From Spongiibacter pelagi (lineage in GTDB: Bacteria; Pseudomonadota; Gammaproteobacteria; Pseudomonadales; Spongiibacteraceae): a stretch of 64,000 nt of DNA. Each line of letters starts with the position of its first letter. Within the stretch, counting starts at the first letter, position 1. The notes under the pieces are model-generated. The model had not been told where the DNA came from and did not search any database. It saw nothing but the letters and a program-made list of their open reading frames with translations. This document shows positions 31,352-40,725 of this stretch, in pieces. The position numbers and the translations under genes are program-made. The stretch is from the NCBI RefSeq assembly GCF_014705705.1, contig NZ_JACXLD010000005.1, forward strand, positions 62,001-126,000, in the 5' to 3' direction.

Positions 31352-32490
31352 CGGCCGATGTTGAACAAGGAAAATCTATGCGCCCGTTAACCGTGGTACA
31401 AGTTCTGCCGGCGTTGAATTCGGGTGGGGTTGAGCGTGGAACCGTGGAGTTTGCGCGCGAGCTGGCCAAGGCCGGACACCGTTCAATAGTGATTTCAAAT
31501 GGTGGTCGTTTGGTCAAGGCGATTACCGAAAGCGGCAGCGAACATATTGCGATGCCGGTCCATAAGAAATCCTTGCTTTCGCTTTTCCAAGTGCGACCCA
31601 TGCGGCGCCTGCTGGAAGAATTAAAGCCAGATGTGGTGCATGTGCGCTCGCGGATTCCAGCATGGATATGCTGGCTGGCTTGGCGAAAAATGCCGACTGC
31701 AACGCGGCCTCATTTGGTGAGTACCTTTCACGGTATGTACTCCGTAAATGCCTATAGCGGCATTATGGCCAAGGCTGAGCACTGCATTGCTATTTCGCAT
31801 TGCGTGCAGGATTACATGGTGAAAAATTATCAGGTGCCAGAAGAAAAAATGACCCTGATTCCGCGCGGTGTTGATCCAGAGGCTTTTGTGCCAGGTTGTG
31901 CGGATAAGGCGTGGCGCAAAAAACTGTATGCTGAATTTCCCCAGCTAGAAGGCAAAACCCTGATTTTGATGCCGGGCCGGCTTTCTCGCTGGAAGGGGCA
32001 GGAAGCGTTTTTGGAGATGATGTCGCATCTCGTGAAATTGCTACCAGAAGCCCATGGCGTGGTAGTAGGAGATGCCGAGCCAGATAAGCAGCACTATTTG
32101 CAAGAGCTGCTCGCCAAGCGTGCCGAGCTTGGTCTTAATGAGGCGGTGAGTTTTGTTGGCCATCGCAACGATATTCCTCAGTTTTACGATATCGCCGCCG
32201 TGACCTGTCATATGTCGAATAAAGCAGAACCCTTTGGTCGCACCGTGCCGGAATCATTGGCGGCGGGTACGCCGGTGGTGGCCTATGATCGTGGCGGCGC
32301 TAGCGAATCCCTGAAAAATGGTTTTCCACACGGCTTGGTTCCTGCTGATGATGTGGTCAGCTTTGCTGCGCGGATCGCGGATTTACTGGTTGCGGATAAT
32401 CAAATCAATTTGCCAAAAGAGTATTTCTTGGATAGCCAGGTGGCGAGCACCTTGGGGGTGTATCGTCGGCTGCTTGGTCAAGGAGTTTAG
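31348..32490 (+). CDS. Glycosyltransferase family 4 protein
   Basis: A GT-B fold retaining glycosyltransferase of 380 residues. The N-domain has VLPALNSGGVERGTVEFA. The C-domain has PGRLSRWKGQEAFLEMM and the EX7E motif EPFGRTVPESLAAGTPVVAY, which binds the sugar nucleotide. Start ATG at 31348 overlaps the previous stop; the ATG at 31378 is an alternative. Its place among LPS genes suggests core oligosaccharide synthesis; donor and acceptor unknown. Confidence 0.9.
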   Translation: MTADVEQGKSMRPLTVVQVLPALNSGGVERGTVEFARELAKAGHRSIVISNGGRLVKAITESGSEHIAMPVHKKSLLSLFQVRPMRRLLEELKPDVVHVRSRIPAWICWLAWRKMPTATRPHLVSTFHGMYSVNAYSGIMAKAEHCIAISHCVQDYMVKNYQVPEEKMTLIPRGVDPEAFVPGCADKAWRKKLYAEFPQLEGKTLILMPGRLSRWKGQEAFLEMMSHLVKLLPEAHGVVVGDAEPDKQHYLQELLAKRAELGLNEAVSFVGHRNDIPQFYDIAAVTCHMSNKAEPFGRTVPESLAAGTPVVAYDRGGASESLKNGFPHGLVPADDVVSFAARIADLLVADNQINLPKEYFLDSQVASTLGVYRRLLGQGV

Positions 32491-32495
32491 TGCCA

Positions 32496-33536
32496 ATGAG
32501 AGTTTTGCATATTACCTACAACCGCCTGCGTAGCTATGGCGCTAATCGGGTAAGTTGGGCGCAAAAGTTGGAGTTCGGTTTAATTCGTGATGAGCACTAT
32601 GTTCAGGATTTTAGTGACCGGGATGTAGCCTCTTTTAGCGCTCCGCTGGGTATTCGTGAGTTGGGGTTTAAAAAAGCCAATAAACGCCTGCTGGAACTCT
32701 CGGAAGCTTTCGAGCCGGATTTAGTTATCGTTGGCCACACTGATATTGTGACGCTTGAAAGTCTCAGAGAAATTCGTCGTCAAAATCCGGGTTGCCTTAT
32801 TATTCACTGCAATTGCGATCCCCTTTTTGTGCCGAATAATGACGAGCGTATTGCACGGCTTGCGACTGAGGTTGATGCGGTATTTGTGACCACTGGTCGT
32901 CGTGAATTGAAACGTTACGAAGGGCTAGGTGCGCGCCTCTATCATATTCCCAATCCGGTTGATGGTAGTGTCGAAAACTTGGATAACTCCCAGAAAACCG
33001 ATCTGGATATTGATCTGCTGTTTTGTGGCAATGAAACCAAGCACACCAAGCGCTATGAAATGCTCAGCCGTTTCCGCGAGCAGCTCAAAGATGAAATGAA
33101 CTTTAAAACCTATGGCTATTTTGGTGAGCCAACGGTCTGGGGTCGGGATTACGATCGTGTATTGGCTCGCACTCGAATGGCCCTAAATCTCAACCGCCAA
33201 GATAATGAATATTGGTATTCCTCTGATCGTATGGCGCAGCTGGCAGGTAATGGGGTGCTTTTCTTTACCCATAGTGCAACGCGCTTTGATGAGTTATTGC
33301 CGGAAGAGTCTGCAGTTTATTTTGATGATGAAGATTCGCTGTTGGCGGGTATTCGAGAATTTCATCACGATGATGACAAGCGCCGGCATTGGGCGAGTCG
33401 GGCACGGGAGTTTTTTCATCAAGAAATTAATTCTCAATTGTGCTCCCGCTTTATGATTGAAGCGGCCACGGAAACCCCGTTTAGTCACGACTATGTTTGG
33501 GCGCGGGATATCAACCTCGATGGCTCAATGAAATGA
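32496..33536 (+). CDS. CgeB-like glycosyltransferase family protein
   Basis: A protein of about 346 residues of the CgeB/YkvP GT-B type. It has an N-terminal HITYNRLRSYGANRVSW and a C-terminal ALNLNRQDNEYWYSSDRMAQ with AGNGVLFFTHSATRFDELL, typical of the 'glycosyl transferases group 1, spore maturation' domain. ATG at 32496 is 10 bases from AGGAG (32481-32485). A GTG at 32490 would be too close. The stop overlaps the YrbL-like start (ATGA), coupling the two. Confidence 0.8.
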   Translation: MRVLHITYNRLRSYGANRVSWAQKLEFGLIRDEHYVQDFSDRDVASFSAPLGIRELGFKKANKRLLELSEAFEPDLVIVGHTDIVTLESLREIRRQNPGCLIIHCNCDPLFVPNNDERIARLATEVDAVFVTTGRRELKRYEGLGARLYHIPNPVDGSVENLDNSQKTDLDIDLLFCGNETKHTKRYEMLSRFREQLKDEMNFKTYGYFGEPTVWGRDYDRVLARTRMALNLNRQDNEYWYSSDRMAQLAGNGVLFFTHSATRFDELLPEESAVYFDDEDSLLAGIREFHHDDDKRRHWASRAREFFHQEINSQLCSRFMIEAATETPFSHDYVWARDINLDGSMK

Positions 33537-34282
33537 TTTATACACTGCAAAGCGAACAGGCTTTTTCCTCAGGCGGAAATAGGCTTTGCTATGTGTTGCC
33601 TGGGCAGCCCGAACGCTGTGTGAAAGTGTTAAAGAGGGAGCGGGCTCCGGAAATTCGCCGTGCGGAGAAAAGTTTTCCAAAAAACTTAAGAGCTCTTTCT
33701 ACATTTGATGAAAATTGGCAGGAGTGGAAGGAATTTCAGCTAATGCAAAAGCGCTTTCCCGATGCAATTTTTGCACATATCAGCCGTGTATATGGGTTTG
33801 TCGAAACTGACCTTGGATCAGGTTTGTGTTCTGAGCTGATACGGAATCACGATGGCTCGGTTGCCATGTCCTTGCAATTGTATTTGTGGGAAAACGGCTA
33901 CACCGAATCCTGCCGGGCAGCAGTAAAAACTCTTGCCGATCACTGGTTGAAATACGGAATTCCGTCTCGCGATTTACTGGTTCATAATATTGTGGCGCAG
34001 TGTTTAAATCCCGCTGTACCGAATGAGGTTAGTCGCTTGGTGGTTATTGATGGTTTGGGCGGTACAGGCTTGGCTGCTATCCCGTTTTTGCCGCTGTGTG
34101 CAAAGCGCTATTTTGCTTCCCGAAAAGTAGAGAATCTGCATCAGCGAATTGACTATTTTCTGCAGCACATAAAGTCGGGTGAATACCTCGGTTTCAATGG
34201 ATTGCCAATGAAAGACGGTGTAACGCAGGTTCCTGAAAAACGGTCAGCTGGACCAGATCAAAAACAAACGCCGCAGGTCTGA
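33533..34282 (+). CDS. YrbL-like kinase-fold protein
   Basis: A 249-residue protein like E. coli YrbL (PhoP network). It begins with a glycine-rich loop FSSGGNRLCYV (residues 11-21) and a strand with lysines CVKVLK (Lys31/Lys34). It contains a catalytic-loop-like RDLLVHN (Asp147, Asn152) and a DFG-like VIDG (Asp173). These match the ordered motifs of the protein-kinase-like fold, so it is probably an active small-molecule or glycan kinase; WaaP-type core phosphorylation is one possibility. ATGA overlap with the previous gene. Confidence 0.72.
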   Translation: MIYTLQSEQAFSSGGNRLCYVLPGQPERCVKVLKRERAPEIRRAEKSFPKNLRALSTFDENWQEWKEFQLMQKRFPDAIFAHISRVYGFVETDLGSGLCSELIRNHDGSVAMSLQLYLWENGYTESCRAAVKTLADHWLKYGIPSRDLLVHNIVAQCLNPAVPNEVSRLVVIDGLGGTGLAAIPFLPLCAKRYFASRKVENLHQRIDYFLQHIKSGEYLGFNGLPMKDGVTQVPEKRSAGPDQKQTPQV

Positions 34283-34303
34283 CATCGGAGTTTTGTAGCG
34301 ATC

Positions 34304-35428
34304 ATGAATATCCTAATCAGTACGCAAAATTTCCCGCCCTCCGCTGGCGGAATTCAAAACTATGTTTATGAGCTTGCCTTGGCACTGCATCACCGCGGCG
34401 CGGTGGTGGAAGTGTTGTGTGATGCACCAAAGCATGAAGGACAAATAGCGTTCGATGAAAACTTGCCGATCAAGGTTGAGCGCGTTTCTGGAATAAAGTG
34501 GTTTAGACGGCGAAAAAAAGCAAAGCGTGTTGAACAATGGTTGAAACAGCCGGGGCAAGACAAAGTATTGCTTTGCGATAGTTGGAAAAGCCTAGAGTTG
34601 ATTAACGACTCAGGATTGGAAAATTGTATTGTCGCTTGCCTTGCTCATGGCATGGAATTTCCTGCACAGCCTTCGCCAAAACGGCTTGAGCGCATATCTG
34701 CCGCGTTGCAAAAGGCAGACTTGGTATTGGCTAACTCAAGCTTTACAGCTGAACGGGTTAAGCCATTTAGCCCGCCAAAAAATAGCCTGCAGATTTTACT
34801 GCCCGGTGTCAGCTTGCCTGAGCCCGCCTCAACTCAAGATCGGGATTGGGCGCAAAACCTGACTGCCGAAAAATCCCCCGTTCTCATTACCGTAGGCCGT
34901 CTCGAGCAGCGAAAAGGCCAAGATAAAATCATCGAAATCATGCCGAGGGTATTACAGGATTATCCTGATGCGGTGTATTTAGTTGCCGGTTCTGGCCCGA
35001 CAGAAGAAGCCTTGAAAGAGCAGGTCGAAAATCTAGACTTGGGAAAAAGCGTGATCTTTTGTGGTCGCGTTAACGATAGTCAAAAATCAGCTTTGCTGGA
35101 ACGAAGCGATTTATTCCTTATGCCATGCCGTGCGGTAGGTGATTCGGTAGAGGGTTTTGGTCTTGTCTACCTAGAGGCGGCAATGTTTGGTAAAGCTAGT
35201 CTCGCCGGCCGAGTTGGTGGCGCGGTTGATGCTGTTCTCGATGGTGAAACCGGATTGTTGTGTGACGGTGATAACCCAATAGATGTAGAGCGAGTGCTAC
35301 GGAAAATGTTGTCAGACCCAGATGCTTGTCGAGAGTTGGGTCAGCGAGCGAAGGTTCGCGCTGAGCAGCAATTTCTTTGGCGCAATGTGGCTGAAAACAT
35401 ATTGAATTTGATTAACAGGGTTAAGTAG
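34304..35428 (+). CDS. Glycosyltransferase family 4 protein
   Basis: A 374-residue GT-B enzyme with N-terminal TQNFPPSAGGIQNYVYELA. The C-domain has VGRLEQRKGQDKIIEIM and the EX7E element EGFGLVYLEAAMFGKASLAG. The segment VDAVLDGETGLLCDGD closes the donor site. It follows the YrbL-like gene by 21 bp and lies within the LPS gene run. Sugar specificity cannot be read. Confidence 0.9.
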   Translation: MNILISTQNFPPSAGGIQNYVYELALALHHRGAVVEVLCDAPKHEGQIAFDENLPIKVERVSGIKWFRRRKKAKRVEQWLKQPGQDKVLLCDSWKSLELINDSGLENCIVACLAHGMEFPAQPSPKRLERISAALQKADLVLANSSFTAERVKPFSPPKNSLQILLPGVSLPEPASTQDRDWAQNLTAEKSPVLITVGRLEQRKGQDKIIEIMPRVLQDYPDAVYLVAGSGPTEEALKEQVENLDLGKSVIFCGRVNDSQKSALLERSDLFLMPCRAVGDSVEGFGLVYLEAAMFGKASLAGRVGGAVDAVLDGETGLLCDGDNPIDVERVLRKMLSDPDACRELGQRAKVRAEQQFLWRNVAENILNLINRVK

Positions 35429-35460
35429 GAATTTTCTTTCTTTTGGCCTTTAGGTGAACT

Positions 35461-36273
35461 ATGCAGAAAACCTTGGCATGTTGGGTTATTAGTCTGAATG
35501 TACAGGCTGAGAATACTCAAAAGTTACTAATAGATTTGGCCGAACAAGGTCTTGAGCCAACCATTTTTCCCGCTGTTGATGGGCGTAAGCAACGGCCAGA
35601 GCTGCAGCCTGATGAGCGCTTCAGTGAATTTCTGGCTATGGTTAGGCATAAGCATATTCTTACTAATAGCGAGCTTGGTTGTTATCTCTCGCATTTACGA
35701 GGGGTGAGAAAGGCTTATGACAGTGGCTATGACTATGTGTGTCTGATCGAAGATGACGTGGTTATTGAACCGCGCTTTGCTGAAGTGGTGAATTGTCTAA
35801 TGGATGACGAACTGGACTTAGTTCGGCTTATGGCGCTGAAAGTTCGGCGAAGAAAAATTTTGAAAGATCTTGTTGGTGAGCATCAGTTAGTTAGGCCAGA
35901 GAGAGGGACATTAGGAACTCAGGCTTATTTGATGAGCCGCGCGGGCATGAAGAAATTTTTGGATCATGGCAGCGTGATCTATGAACAAATTGATGGGGTC
36001 TACGATCACTTCTTTTTGTATAACTTAAATATGTACTGTGTTGAGCCGCATGTTTGTTATGAATTGGATAACGGTTCAAATATTGCGCGCTTTAATACAG
36101 AAAATGTAAAAAAACCAAGTTTCGTTCAGCGCTTATTGTTCCATCCGGTGAAACTCTGGTTCAGCTTGCGCAGACATTATTACTTGAATAGGCGTCGCTC
36201 CGAGTTCTATCCCGCAGAAATGCCTGTGAACAATCCGGGGAAAAGTCCACGGATGCGAAGAAAAAAACGCTAA
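35461..36273 (+). CDS. Glycosyltransferase family 25 (LPS type)
   Basis: A 270-residue protein of the Lex1/LgtB-like GT25 family. It has N-terminal [14 protein letters not shown], the [15 protein letters not shown] element, the acidic metal-binding motif [12 protein letters not shown] and [16 protein letters not shown]. The basic C-terminus (PRMRRKKR) may hold it at the membrane. Family members add galactose or similar sugars to lipooligosaccharide. Positioned between GT4 and rmlB genes. Confidence 0.85.
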   Translation: MQKTLACWVISLNVQAENTQKLLIDLAEQGLEPTIFPAVDGRKQRPELQPDERFSEFLAMVRHKHILTNSELGCYLSHLRGVRKAYDSGYDYVCLIEDDVVIEPRFAEVVNCLMDDELDLVRLMALKVRRRKILKDLVGEHQLVRPERGTLGTQAYLMSRAGMKKFLDHGSVIYEQIDGVYDHFFLYNLNMYCVEPHVCYELDNGSNIARFNTENVKKPSFVQRLLFHPVKLWFSLRRHYYLNRRRSEFYPAEMPVNNPGKSPRMRRKKR

Positions 36274-36298
36274 GAATATTTTTGGGATCGATGAAAAG

Positions 36299-37345
36299 AT
36301 GAATCGAATTCTGGTTACTGGTGGCGCCGGGTTTATTGGTAGCGCTGTAATTAGGCATATCCTCAAAAATACCCAAGACCTAGTTGTTAATGTTGATGCT
36401 TTGACATATGCGGGGAATTTAGAGTCCATTCCCAGCCACTTGCAAAATGAGCGCTACGTTTTTGAACAAGTAAACATATGTGATGCGGATGAGATTAGTA
36501 GAGTGTTTTTTGAGCATAAGCCTAATCTCGTTATGCATCTTGCGGCCGAAAGCCATGTCGATAGATCTATTGATGGGCCTGCAGATTTTATAAAAACTAA
36601 TATCATTGGCACATATAATCTGCTCGAAGCTGCAAGAGAGTATTGGGGCAGCTTGGTGGGCTTAAAAAAAGATGCATTTCGCTTTCATCATATCTCTACC
36701 GACGAAGTCTTTGGCGATCTGCAAGGTACCGCTGATTCGTTCACTGAAGAAAGTCCATACGATCCAAGTTCGCCATATTCGGCGACTAAAGCTGGGGCGG
36801 ATCACCTCGTTCGAGCTTGGTGCCGAACCTACGGTTTGCCGATTCTGATTTCAAATAGCTCAAATAATTATGGCGCCTATCAATATCCCGAGAAATTGAT
36901 TCCTAGGATGATCTTGAATGCGTTGGCGGGTAAGCCATTAACGATATATGGAAATGGATGTCAGGTGCGTGACTGGCTATACGTAGGGGATCACGCAATC
37001 GCACTATACAAAGTTGTAACCGAGGGGAAGGTAGGGGAAACCTATAATATCGGTGGTGACAATGAGCGGAGAAACCTAGATGTGGTTGAGGCTCTGTGTG
37101 AGTTGCTCGAGGAGTTGGTGCCAGGCAATCCTAACTCAAGGGCTAGTGGAAAAGGTTTTAAACAATTAATCACCTTTGTGGAAGATCGTCCTAGTCATGA
37201 TGTCCGCTATGCAATCAATGCCGAAAAAATCAAGCGGGAGCTTGGATGGGCTCCGCAAAAAAAGTTTGAAGAAGGGATTCGTAAAACGGTGATCTGGTAT
37301 CTCGAAAATAAAGAAAGAATGAACGAATTGCTCCAGAAAGTTTAG
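36299..37345 (+). CDS. rmlB: dTDP-glucose 4,6-dehydratase
   Basis: RmlB converts dTDP-glucose to dTDP-4-keto-6-deoxyglucose, second step of dTDP-L-rhamnose synthesis. The 348-residue extended SDR has TGGAGFIGS (residues 7-15), [11 protein letters not shown] with the catalytic Asp-Glu pair, and [11 protein letters not shown] with the Tyr-Lys couple. [17 protein letters not shown] marks the substrate site. First of rmlB-rmlC-rmlD; no rmlA is present in the window. Confidence 0.95.
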   Translation: MNRILVTGGAGFIGSAVIRHILKNTQDLVVNVDALTYAGNLESIPSHLQNERYVFEQVNICDADEISRVFFEHKPNLVMHLAAESHVDRSIDGPADFIKTNIIGTYNLLEAAREYWGSLVGLKKDAFRFHHISTDEVFGDLQGTADSFTEESPYDPSSPYSATKAGADHLVRAWCRTYGLPILISNSSNNYGAYQYPEKLIPRMILNALAGKPLTIYGNGCQVRDWLYVGDHAIALYKVVTEGKVGETYNIGGDNERRNLDVVEALCELLEELVPGNPNSRASGKGFKQLITFVEDRPSHDVRYAINAEKIKRELGWAPQKKFEEGIRKTVIWYLENKERMNELLQKV

Positions 37346-37388
37346 TCTGGATGCCTTTCCAACATACTGCTGATTTGTGAGTGTTGGT

Positions 37389-37946
37389 ATGAAAGTCATA
37401 GAGGCGCCCTTAGACGGCTGTCTAATTATCGAACCTGAGGTATACAGTGATAGTAGAGGGTTTTTCTACGAGTCCTTTCATGTAGAAAGGTATCGCAAAG
37501 AGGCGGGGCTGAATTTGCCTTTTGTTCAGGATAATTTTTCTTATTCTGAGAGAGGAGTCTTACGAGGATTGCATTTCCAACGAACTCGGCCGCAGGGGAA
37601 GTTGGTGCGTGTGACTCATGGCGAATCGTTTGATGTTGCTGTAGATATTCGGAGAGGTTCGACCAGCTTTGGTCAGTGGTATGGCCTAATACTATCCGCT
37701 GAAAATCGCCGGCAGTTTTGGATGCCGCCTGGGTTTGCACACGGTTTTTTAGCCTTAAGTGAAACCCTTGCTTTTGAATACAAGTGTACCGATTACTATC
37801 AGCCGGAGGATGAGGGGGGTATTGCTTGGGATGATCCTGAATTAGCGATTCAATGGCCATTACAGAATGGAGTGCCTCTGAAACTTTCTGTGAAAGATTC
37901 TTCTGCGCCTATGTTTAGTGCTTATCGTGATGAAATTTTTTTATGA
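37389..37946 (+). CDS. rmlC: dTDP-4-dehydrorhamnose 3,5-epimerase
   Basis: RmlC epimerises dTDP-4-keto-6-deoxyglucose at C3 and C5. The cupin protein from ATG 37389 has 185 residues starting MKVIEAPLDGCLIIEP. The motifs RGFFYESF, VQDNFSYSERGVLRGLHFQ (catalytic His) and WMPPGFAHGFLALSE are present. A GTG at 37377 would add four residues unlike the family. The stop overlaps the rmlD start (ATGA). Confidence 0.95.
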   Translation: MKVIEAPLDGCLIIEPEVYSDSRGFFYESFHVERYRKEAGLNLPFVQDNFSYSERGVLRGLHFQRTRPQGKLVRVTHGESFDVAVDIRRGSTSFGQWYGLILSAENRRQFWMPPGFAHGFLALSETLAFEYKCTDYYQPEDEGGIAWDDPELAIQWPLQNGVPLKLSVKDSSAPMFSAYRDEIFL

Positions 37947-38818
37947 AAGTATTGCTAACCGGAGCGGGAGGGCAAGTTGGGCGATGTATTCAGGATGTGT
38001 TTTCTTGTACGAATCATGAGTTACTTCCGTTGGATCGTGGGCAGCTTGATATAACGGATAAAGAGCGTGTGCTTGATGTTGTGAGAGAATTTTCTCCGGA
38101 CGTGATAATCAACGCTGCCGCCTACACATCTGTAGATAGAGCCGAAAAAGAACGTGAGTTAGCTAGAGCGGTAAATGCTTTAGGTGCAGAAAATATTGCC
38201 ATTGCAGCTATGCAAGTTGATGCGTTACTCATTCATTTTTCAACTGATTATGTGTTTGACGGTAATAAAACAACACCTTATATCGAAGAAGATGCTACCA
38301 ACCCTCAGAGCGTGTATGGTGAAACCAAGTTGGAGGGTGAGAGGGCTATTCGCCGGGTTTGGGGAAAGCACTTTATTCTGCGCACGTCCTGGGTCTTCAG
38401 TGAGTATGGTAATAACTTTTTTAAAACGATGTTGCGATTAGCTCGAGAAGATAATGAAATTCGTGTTGTGGATGACCAGTATGGTTGTCCTGCTTACGCC
38501 GGGGATATTGCTACAGCCTGTTTGAAAATTTGCGAAACTGATGCCGAGAAAAAATATGGCCTCTACCATTATGCGGGTAATGAGGTGGTGAGCTGGTGTG
38601 AGTTTGCTCGAGCCATACTTTCTGTGGCCGGTCAGCGTGGAAAGATTGCATCTATGCCCAAAGTGGCTGCGCTCTCCACAATAGATTATCCGACGGCTGC
38701 GAAGCGTCCCTCTTACTCGGTGGTGTCCTCTGCAAAATTTGTGCAGGAATTTAGTTTGCCGCCGAGTAATTGGGTGGAAGGAATTGAAAGAACTTTTTTT
38801 TATGGCGAGATGAGATAA
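37943..38818 (+). CDS. rmlD: dTDP-4-dehydrorhamnose reductase
   Basis: RmlD makes dTDP-L-rhamnose with NAD(P)H. The 291-residue protein has GAGGQVGRCI (residues 7-16), INAAAYTSVDRAE, STDYVFDGN and the catalytic VYGETKLEGE (Tyr/Lys). RTSWVFSEYGNNF and GLYHYAGNEVVSWCEFA complete the family pattern. Compare the degenerate paralogue at 17136-17987. The 123-bp spacer after it is AT-rich and contains an inverted repeat array. Confidence 0.95.
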   Translation: MKVLLTGAGGQVGRCIQDVFSCTNHELLPLDRGQLDITDKERVLDVVREFSPDVIINAAAYTSVDRAEKERELARAVNALGAENIAIAAMQVDALLIHFSTDYVFDGNKTTPYIEEDATNPQSVYGETKLEGERAIRRVWGKHFILRTSWVFSEYGNNFFKTMLRLAREDNEIRVVDDQYGCPAYAGDIATACLKICETDAEKKYGLYHYAGNEVVSWCEFARAILSVAGQRGKIASMPKVAALSTIDYPTAAKRPSYSVVSSAKFVQEFSLPPSNWVEGIERTFFYGEMR

Positions 38819-38887
38819 AAAACTCTGATTTTTCCCGGTTTTTAATATTCCATGTGTTATTAAACAGCGTTGAATTTAAGTGAGCCA

Positions 38888-38922
38888 TACATTTCTTTAA
38901 ATGTACATTTTAGTGAAATGTA
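38888..38922. repeat. Overlapping inverted repeats TACATTT/AAATGTA
   Basis: TACATTT at 38888-38894 and 38904-38910 alternates with AAATGTA at 38899-38905 and 38916-38922. This gives two hairpin-forming pairs (spacers 4 and 5) that share a central palindrome AAATGTACATTT. It lies 20-54 bases before the GT4 start. Could be a regulator binding site or an mRNA structure. Confidence 0.5.
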
Positions 38923-38941
38923 ATGCAAGAAGGTTGAAGGT

Positions 38942-39964
38942 ATGAAAGTTTGCCAGTTTTTGTCTGCAGGTACAGGTGGGCTTGCTAAGCATGTTATAGA
39001 TTTGAGTAACAGCTTAAGCGTAGGTGGGCATGATGTTTGTGCTATTACACCAGTAGAAAGTTCGCGTGAGCTTGATTCTAAGATAGTCCATGTTGATATA
39101 AAGCCAGAAAAAAAAATAAAGAGCCTCTTATATACGTTTAAACTTTTTTTAGCGATAAGAAAGCTAAATCCAGATGTAGTCCATGCTCACGGAAAGAATT
39201 CTTCGGTACATCTAGCTAGGATAAAACCATTCATTCGTGCTAAGTGTGTTGGAACTATTCATTGGCACCAGAAGAGAGAAAGGGATTTTAGGGGCTTTGA
39301 GAAAATGGATGGTGTGATTGGTGTTGGTCCGGGTGTCTTTGGGCCATTAAAAAACAAATCTCGAATTGTGATCTATAACGGCATTTCCGAGATCCAAAAT
39401 TTTGATATGCCGAAGAGTGAGTTTCTTGAGAGCTGGGATTTAGATTCGACTTTGCCGATGGCTGTTGCAGTTGGCATGCTTTCTCGCGGAAAGGGTTTTC
39501 ATTTGCTTGTTGAAGCTTGGCAGGGGGTAGAGGCTAATCTTGTCATCGCTGGTGAGGGCCCTGAACGACAACAGCTCATAGGGCAGGTTTCTGAGCTGGG
39601 GCTGGAGGGCAGGATAAGACTTGTGGGGCAAATTCCAGAGGCATCTAGACTGCTTAGAATAGCTGATTTGGCAATTGTCTCATCCTACAAAGAGGGTTTT
39701 AGCTATGTTGTTGCTGAAGCGTTATTAAGTAAAACACCGATTATTAGTACGAAGATGGATGGTGCGGATGTTTTGCTTCCCTCTGAAGCTTTAGTTCCTG
39801 TAGGAGATGTTGGGGCTATAAACAACAAGATAAGAGAATTTTTCTCAAATCCATCTCGATTTGAGAAAAATTTCAAAAAGTTGTTTTTTTGGGCGGAGCA
39901 TGAGCTGTTGTTGGAAAAAATGCGAGAAAAAACGCTTTGTTTTTATAAGTCTTTAGAAGATTAA
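38942..39964 (+). CDS. Glycosyltransferase family 4 protein (AT-rich gene)
   Basis: A 340-residue GT-B enzyme. N-terminal FLSAGTGGLAKHVIDLS, then VVHAHGKNSSVHLAR. The C-domain has VGMLSRGKGFHLLVEAW, VIAGEGPERQQL and EGFSYVVAEALLSKTP with the EX7E pattern. Codon use is much more AT-rich than upstream genes, a sign of acquisition from another source. Its TAA shares two bases with the stop codon of the converging GT2 gene. Confidence 0.88.
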   Translation: MKVCQFLSAGTGGLAKHVIDLSNSLSVGGHDVCAITPVESSRELDSKIVHVDIKPEKKIKSLLYTFKLFLAIRKLNPDVVHAHGKNSSVHLARIKPFIRAKCVGTIHWHQKRERDFRGFEKMDGVIGVGPGVFGPLKNKSRIVIYNGISEIQNFDMPKSEFLESWDLDSTLPMAVAVGMLSRGKGFHLLVEAWQGVEANLVIAGEGPERQQLIGQVSELGLEGRIRLVGQIPEASRLLRIADLAIVSSYKEGFSYVVAEALLSKTPIISTKMDGADVLLPSEALVPVGDVGAINNKIREFFSNPSRFEKNFKKLFFWAEHELLLEKMREKTLCFYKSLED

Positions 39965-40725
39965 AAGTAGTTTCGTAGTAAAACGTAGAGAAGTGGATTT
40001 CTCTTTATAGTTTTTTCCATTTTTTTTAATCTTAAAAGATCTGTGATGTCGTTTGCTATTCTTGGAAAATGTTCGTAAAGGGTTTCTGCTTTCTCATTAT
40101 TAATTAGCTGCTTGTTTTTGGGGTCGGCGCTTACGCCATGGCCATCGAAGCTTGTAACAAGCACATCCCGATACTCATAGCTCGCATTTTTTTTGAATAT
40201 TGCGATAATAAAAAAAGTCCAGTCCGAGACGATCTTCTTGCTTTCGTCATAAAGCCCGACTGTTTCGAAAAGTGACCTTTTTATGAGTGTTGCTGGATGC
40301 GGTAGGCTTCTTGTGTAGATGTCGATAAAGCTGAGGTGTTGGGGATATTTTGTTATTTTACTTTTGTTTACTTTATTAATTAGGATGTTCCCATAGATTA
40401 TGTCTTTTTCTAAGCTGGGCGAGGAAAGTTCCTGGAGAGATTTTGGTGTTAAGAAGTTGTCGCCAGAGTTTAAGAAAATGATGTAGTCTCCGCTGGATGC
40501 TGCAATGCCTTTATTCATTGCGTGGTATATTCCGCGATCCTTTTCACTTGTGAAATAATGTATTGCCTCTTGGTTTGATTGAATGGTTTCAAAGCTTCCG
40601 TCCGTTGAGCCGCCATCTATGACAATGTATTCGATGTTGGGCGCAGTTTGTTCTTTTACGCTTTCTATGGTCTTTTTAAGTCCAAGGTTGTTGTTGTAGT
40701 TAATAGTGATGACAGATATTTTCAT
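39961..40725 (-). CDS. Glycosyltransferase family 2 protein (WcaA-like)
   Basis: A 254-residue GT-A enzyme starting MKISVITINYNNNLGLKKTI. The donor-binding VIDGGSTDGS is near residue 37, and YHAMNKGIAASSGDYIIFLNSGD carries the usual second acidic site. The frame stays open for about 70 more codons upstream, but that part does not look like the family, so the ATG at 40725 is used. AT-rich, on the opposite strand to its neighbours. Donor unknown. Confidence 0.85.
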   Translation of the reverse strand: MKISVITINYNNNLGLKKTIESVKEQTAPNIEYIVIDGGSTDGSFETIQSNQEAIHYFTSEKDRGIYHAMNKGIAASSGDYIIFLNSGDNFLTPKSLQELSSPSLEKDIIYGNILINKVNKSKITKYPQHLSFIDIYTRSLPHPATLIKRSLFETVGLYDESKKIVSDWTFFIIAIFKKNASYEYRDVLVTSFDGHGVSADPKNKQLINNEKAETLYEHFPRIANDITDLLRLKKMEKTIKRNPLLYVLLRNYF

